Source: Gammaproteobacteria bacterium (GTDB lineage Bacteria; Pseudomonadota; Gammaproteobacteria; Steroidobacterales; JACDCP01). From it: a stretch of DNA of 11,911 bases. Position 1 is the stretch's first letter; the number at the start of each line of letters is the position of its first letter. Below, in pieces: positions 8,274 through 11,911 of the stretch. Location: contig JACDCP010000069.1 of NCBI GenBank assembly GCA_013817465.1, positions 1 to 11,911 on the forward strand. The letters are read 5' to 3'. The notes below the pieces were generated by a model. That model saw only the letters and a program-made list of their open reading frames with translations. It was not told the origin of the DNA and made no database searches. The position numbers were made by a program, and so were the translations under genes.

Positions 8274-8801
8274 TTATCGACTCTGTATGTCCGCCATCGT
8301 CACGCGAAGTTTCCTGACGCCGCGAAAGAGGGCCTGCTTCACTACGCTGATGCTCGTGCCCAACTCGTTCGCAATTTCCTTGAGCCGCCACTGTTCGAGG
8401 TGCTTGAGGACGAAGCAGATCTGCTCCAGCTCGGTCAGGTGCCGGAGTGCCCTGGAAAGGCTGTCGCCGAGATCATGATTCGCCACATCGCTTTCCGGAG
8501 TATTGCCACTGCCGGCGATGTCGCCTTCCAGCGACTCGTGAATCCCGGGACGTTGCCTGCGCAGGAGCGTCAGCGCCGTGTTGATCGCGATCCGGTGAAT
8601 CCAGGTATCCAGGCGCGCATCGCCCTGGAACTGGTGGCGCTTGTGCCAGGCGTGAAGCAGTGCTTCCTGAACGGCGTCCTCGGCAAGTGCACGGTCGCGA
8701 GTAATCCTCAGGCACGCCGAGAACCAGCGACGCGACCGATTCGAGATCGCTTCGTGAAACTCCGCCTGCGTCGGCAAGCTTCTCTCGAATGCGGCCGCCA
8801 T
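8274..8801 (-). CDS. ECF-type RNA polymerase sigma factor
   Basis: This 175-residue protein has the two domains of ECF sigma factors. Region 2 (about 17-85) includes DRALAEDAVQEALLHAW and GDARLDTWIHRIAINTAL, which contact core polymerase and the -10 element. Region 4 (about 115-170) includes LTELEQICFVL, LKEIANELGTS and the recognition helix ISVVKQALFRGVRKLR. There is no extra C-terminal domain. I chose ATG 8801 because GAAGG lies 5 bases upstream; in-frame ATG 8822 and TTG 8840 are alternatives with poor ribosome sites and would include part of the repeat cluster upstream. First gene of a four-gene operon with an anti-sigma-like protein and two HEAT proteins; autoregulation is usual for such sigma factors but not shown here. 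Confidence 0.95.
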   Translation of the reverse strand: MAAAFERSLPTQAEFHEAISNRSRRWFSACLRITRDRALAEDAVQEALLHAWHKRHQFQGDARLDTWIHRIAINTALTLLRRQRPGIHESLEGDIAGSGNTPESDVANHDLGDSLSRALRHLTELEQICFVLKHLEQWRLKEIANELGTSISVVKQALFRGVRKLRVTMADIQSR

Positions 8802-8818
8802 TTCACCCTTCGATGCCG

Positions 8819-8874
8819 GCATCCCGGAATTGGTTAGCAATTCGCGCGCGAAAATTGCGAAGCATCCCGGGAAT
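8819..8874. promoter_or_regulatory. Direct repeats flanking a palindrome upstream of the sigma gene
   Basis: GCATCCCGGAAT (8819-8830) and GCATCCCGGGAAT (8862-8874) are direct repeats 43 bases apart. Between them GCAATT (8837-8842) and AATTGC (8853-8858) form inverted arms around CGCGCGCGAA. The cluster lies 18-73 bases upstream of the chosen sigma start. A TGAAAC (minus strand, 8886-8891) just upstream could be an ECF-type -35 element, but no convincing -10 is seen. Possible operator or 5'-leader hairpin. Confidence 0.4.
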
Positions 8875-8962
8875 AGTACGGTCGCGTTTCAGGCTGCCAT
8901 CACCCGCTGAGCGTCGCTTCCGCGTCAATCAGCGTTGCGGCGCTTGAGCTCGGTAAACAGGC

Positions 8963-9544
8963 TCAGAGGAGCTCGCCGAGGATGCGCTCGATGCGGCGCT
9001 CGAGTTGCATGGCGATGTCCGGCTGTTCCTTGGCTTCCACCAGGGGACGCAACTCTTCGCGCACCAGGTCCAGATCGAGCTTGCGTCCCTGGCGCTCGAG
9101 AATGCTCGTCACGTCGGCCCAGTCCTTATCGCGCGCAGCAAAGGCCTTCATCACCAGCAAATCTTCGGCCGAGCAGGTCTGCAACGCCGTTGCATCGTCG
9201 ATTTGCCACGGGCTGGAACGAGAAATCATGCGCGACTCATAAGGCAGAGCAGCCAACACGACATCGATGCCCACACCCTGGCCCGATTGCGCAAGCACGA
9301 CCCGCGTGCGTTCGGCAAATCCGGCCGCATCCTCGATACGCGCCGGTAACTCACCAAGCAGGATCCGCGCTGTCCGGGCTTCCTCGCCCGGCTCCACCAG
9401 CACCGAAAGATCGACATCGGCGGTGAACCGGGGCTCACCCCAGCGCTGCAACGCGACCCCACCGATCACGCAATATGGCAGGCCGAGCTTGGTGCAGGCG
9501 GCTTGAGCGGCCAGTGCGGCGTCGAACACCGGCCCGAGACTCAA
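8963..9544 (-). CDS. AbiEii/DUF6036-like nucleotidyltransferase
   Basis: This 193-residue protein has the minimal nucleotidyltransferase signature: GG at 28-29, a D-x-D pair at D43/D45 (RFTADVDLSV) and a probable third acidic residue D94 (VGIDVVLA), the metal ligands of polymerase-beta-fold enzymes. Downstream AEDLLVMKAFAARDKDWADV (about 125-145) is the conserved Lys/Asp segment of AbiEii-type toxins and related stand-alone transferases. The start is taken as TTG 9544, overlapping the previous stop (TTGA), because GGGAG sits 5 bases upstream; GTG at 9529 is an alternative. The pairing with a small upstream gene suggests a toxin-antitoxin-like unit, but its target is unknown and family members without toxicity exist. 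Confidence 0.85.
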   Translation of the reverse strand: MSLGPVFDAALAAQAACTKLGLPYCVIGGVALQRWGEPRFTADVDLSVLVEPGEEARTARILLGELPARIEDAAGFAERTRVVLAQSGQGVGIDVVLAALPYESRMISRSSPWQIDDATALQTCSAEDLLVMKAFAARDKDWADVTSILERQGRKLDLDLVREELRPLVEAKEQPDIAMQLERRIERILGELL

Positions 9545-9792
9545 TTTCGCTCCCGCAACCGCGTCAGAATGCGTTGCTGCTCGACCAGACCGCTGGTCGG
9601 GCGTAGCGGATAGGAGCCGCTCAATTGCAGCAGGCGATCAAATTGCTTCGCCGCGTCCCGCTCGCTGAGGTTGCGAAGCCTTTGCAGGCGTTCAGCCTCC
9701 AGCGCCGACTGCGCCCGCCGCCAGCTCGCCACCAGCTTTGCCGCATCGCCATCGCACGACTTGTCCGGCAGCGGATTATCCAATGGTTCCAT
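9541..9792 (-). CDS. Small protein paired with the nucleotidyltransferase
   Basis: An 83-residue protein starting at ATG 9792 and ending in a 4-base overlap with the nucleotidyltransferase start. It is charged and largely helical (LVASWRRAQSALEAERLQRL, then ERDAAKQFDRLLQL) with no DNA-binding motif, signal or membrane segment that I recognise. The tight coupling suggests a partner or antitoxin-like regulator of the transferase. It lacks the winged-helix expected of AbiEi, so if this is a toxin-antitoxin pair it is a different antitoxin type. The GGGGTGA upstream lies too far (about 12 bases) to be an ideal ribosome site. Confidence 0.65.
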   Translation of the reverse strand: MEPLDNPLPDKSCDGDAAKLVASWRRAQSALEAERLQRLRNLSERDAAKQFDRLLQLSGSYPLRPTSGLVEQQRILTRLRERN

Positions 9793-9817
9793 GTGTTTAT
9801 CGTATCACCCCAATAGA

Positions 9818-10849
9818 TCATTCCTGCCGGTAAACCGTTCCCAGCTTCATTACAAAACGCACATCCTCCATGACCTGAATGTCGTCCAGCGGGTTACCCG
9901 AAACAGCCACCAGGTCGGCGCGCTTGCCGGCTGCGATAACGCCGCGGTGGTCTACGCCCAGGAGGTCAGCGGCGTAAATGGTGGCCATCTTCAGCGCGTG
10001 CTGCTCGGATACGCCATTGGCCACCAACGCTGCGAACTCCCTGCCGTTCTGACCGTGCGGAAAGATGCACGCATCGGTCCCAAGCGCCATGTTGACGCCG
10101 GCCTTGTAGGCTTTCTGCAGGCTTTGCACAACCAGGGGTTCCAAATAGTCGTTTTTGGCCACCGTGGCAGCCGGTGTTTCAGGAGGTAAAGGCAAGCTGT
10201 TGATGTAAAGGTTGGGCACGAGGTAGGTACCGCGCTCTTTCATGAGCTCGATCGACTCGTCCGATAGTACTGAGCCGTGTTCAATGGACGAAACGCCGGC
10301 CCTCACCGCGGTATTGATACCCTCGGTACCGTGCGCGTGGGCGGCCACTTTCAGGCCCAGCTTCGCGGCCTCGCGCACAATGGCCTGCAGCTCTTCCAGT
10401 GAGTACTGCAAGGCGCCAACCGGTGCATTGTTGGAGAATGAGAATACGCCGCCGGTCGCGCATACTTTAATTACACGCACGCCGTGCTTGCCCTGGTAAC
10501 GCACCGCCTTCATCACCTCGTCCACGCCATCGGCGATGCCCTGCCTGGGCCCCAGTTCCTGGATGCCGGGCGCGAAACCGGTAATGTCGCAATGACCACC
10601 GGTCATGGAAATATAGTGCCCGGACGGCCACATATCCGGACCGGGCACGGTGCCACGGTCGATTGCACGCATCAGGGCCACATCAGGAAAGCCCGGAAAC
10701 GCGCCCGCATCACGCACCGTGGTGAAGCCCGCCTGCAGGGTCTGTTCGGCAAACTGGACCCCCATGATCGCCCAGTCGGGGGCGCTCTGAAACACCGGTG
10801 CGGTAACCCAGTCCGAAACAGCCAGCGCATGGCCTGGGCTTCCGTACAA
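9818..10849 (-). pseudogene. Amidohydrolase lacking its N-terminal part
   Basis: The open frame gives 343 residues closely resembling metal-dependent amidohydrolases of the imidazolonepropionase/Xaa-Pro dipeptidase-like group. Visible parts are TLQAGFTTVRDAGAF, SMTGGHCD, a probable carbamylated Lys128 (VIKVCATGG), His171/His173 (AAHAHG), His191 (SIEHGS), Asp259 (LGTDA) and the C-terminal GKRADLVAVSGNPL. Full-length relatives are about 430 residues. Missing here are the signal peptide, the N-terminal beta domain and the first strand with the HxH metal ligands ('GLIDMH.H'). The frame hits a stop (TAA at 10853-10855) just upstream, and the only start is a TTG in mid-domain. It was therefore truncated by deletion or rearrangement near 10850 and should be inactive. 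The remaining frame is undamaged, so the event may be recent. Confidence 0.8.
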
Positions 10850-10992
10850 TGCTTACATAGACATAGCCTCACTGTAGCGGAAGTTGGAATCAAATGACCT
10901 GCCACGACAGGGGGGGTTGCAAGCACTTGGTTTCACGCACCGGCCTTGTCTTCCAGCTATGCATGGCGGATATCAGAGACTCTTGCGAAGAA

Positions 10993-11898
10993 TCACGAGA
11001 AAACAGCGGCGGCTCGCGCGATCAGAAACAACCCTGCCCCGACGACGACGGCCCCGAGGGCTCGCGCGACGCGCTCACCGGCCGGTGCGAGACGTTCGAC
11101 GGTGATGGCTGCTGCTACGACAGCCATCGCGCGAAGGTCCATGACCCCGATGACCAGGAGGATCGCCGTCAGACCGGCACAGCACTGGCTGCAGTGGAGG
11201 CCGAGCCGCAGGCCGTGTCGCCACGCCGTATCGGCGTCGGCTGGCAGCGTACGGCCGCGCCCGGGTGCCTCCCGGCAGCAGGCAAGGTGACGCGCCTTCC
11301 ACGCGGTGAGCTGGAGCGAGCCGGCGATCAGGACGACCACACCGACCGCGATCGGTACGGCGCGCGCCAGCGCCGGCTGCTGCATCTCGACCGCCGCCAG
11401 CGCGACACCCAGCGGAAAAGCGGCCATTCCGAACACGGTCCAGACGAAGAAGTAACCCACGCCCACGAGCGCGGTCACCAGACCCAGCCGCGTCTCGCCT
11501 GTCCTGCCAACGGCCTGGCGGTAGCGCCACAGCATTGGCACCAGGGACGGCAGCATCATCGCCACCATCATCACGACCCACATGCCGAGGAACGACGCCG
11601 CGGCGCCGGGCCACGTCTGTCCGGGCATCCGCATCCACGCCATCGACATCGTCCAGCCGCCGGGCATCGGCATCTCGCCCATCGCCGACATGGACGCGCA
11701 CCAGCCGATCGTCAGCGCCGCGCTGGCGGCGAAGAGCAGCGCCGAGACGCCGAAGAAGGCTCGCTGAGAAGCTCGCTCGGAATCCCGCCCGCGTCGAGGG
11801 CCGCCCACGAGCTGGTCGTTGCGGGGATCGCGATGCGACGCCTCCGGACGAAGCCGGCGCACGCTGCGCTCGCTCGGGCCGAGCGCGCCGCGCGCCAC
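10993..11898 (-). CDS. DUF2182 multi-pass membrane protein
   Basis: A 301-residue predicted inner-membrane protein. Features of the DUF2182 family (COG5486, predicted metal-binding membrane protein) are GMWVVMMVAMMLPS (105-118), a Lys-containing loop with a Cys pair (KARHLACC, C207/C208), and GLRLGLHCSQCCAGLTAI (229-246) followed by VIGVMDLRAMAVVA. About five or six hydrophobic segments are visible: about 47-66, 102-122, 140-163, 179-197, 240-263 and 280-299. A Met-rich stretch (MSAMGEMPMPGGWTMSMAWM) faces the first loop and, with the cysteines, could bind copper or another soft metal, which is inference. The start GTG 11898 has AGGGA 7 bases upstream, but the Arg-rich first 45 residues are not typical, and the frame is open to the window edge, so the true start is uncertain. 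No DUF1326 partner is visible downstream. Confidence 0.85.
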   Translation of the reverse strand: MARGALGPSERSVRRLRPEASHRDPRNDQLVGGPRRGRDSERASQRAFFGVSALLFAASAALTIGWCASMSAMGEMPMPGGWTMSMAWMRMPGQTWPGAAASFLGMWVVMMVAMMLPSLVPMLWRYRQAVGRTGETRLGLVTALVGVGYFFVWTVFGMAAFPLGVALAAVEMQQPALARAVPIAVGVVVLIAGSLQLTAWKARHLACCREAPGRGRTLPADADTAWRHGLRLGLHCSQCCAGLTAILLVIGVMDLRAMAVVAAAITVERLAPAGERVARALGAVVVGAGLFLIARAAAVFS

Positions 11899-11911
11899 GC
11901 AGGTATCCCTG

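Noticed and set aside
10884..11105. Small plus-strand frame (73 codons) next to the truncated amidohydrolase, considered as a transposase remnant
   Set aside because: Mostly antisense to the DUF2182 gene, basic low-complexity translation, no terminal inverted repeats found.

Overview
The window is a GC-rich bacterial chromosome segment, almost certainly gammaproteobacterial. The mutY-yggX linkage is a classic gammaproteobacterial arrangement, the tRNA-Phe carries an encoded CCA end, and REP-like palindromes are scattered through it. I cannot fix the genus; an uncultured or environmental lineage is a guess.

Layout: (1) 1-2831, plus strand, is one compact run: the 3' end of an AsmA-family gene, two tandem secreted SRPBCC-fold proteins, mutY and yggX, with consecutive start/stop overlaps up to mutY. 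A REP-like inverted doublet forms the 3' end of mutY and abuts the yggX start. (2) 2956-5230, minus strand, is a two-gene ergothioneine operon, egtB then egtD, convergent with the first run. A palindromic repeat is embedded in frame inside egtB. (3) 5366-5441, plus strand, is tRNA-Phe(GAA) with its own promoter, divergent from egtB and followed by a short open frame of unknown origin. (4) 5635-8801, minus strand, is a four-gene operon: ECF sigma factor, one-TM anti-sigma-like protein and two exported HEAT-repeat proteins. All four genes are tightly spaced or overlapping. (5) 8963-11898, minus strand, is an accessory-looking tail: an AbiEii-like nucleotidyltransferase with a small upstream partner, an amidohydrolase lacking its N-terminal metal-binding part, and a DUF2182 membrane protein.

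How the genes may work together: run 1 joins envelope functions (AsmA, secreted SRPBCC proteins) with oxidative-damage functions (MutY repairs 8-oxoG:A mispairs, YggX protects Fe-S proteins). The ergothioneine operon adds a low-molecular-weight thiol antioxidant, so regions 1 and 2 share an oxidative-stress theme; this is inference. The most system-like block is region 4. A sigma factor held by a membrane anti-sigma is co-transcribed with two predicted periplasmic repeat scaffolds, which could form an envelope-sensing regulatory circuit. A direct/inverted repeat cluster lies just upstream of the sigma gene and may be its control site.
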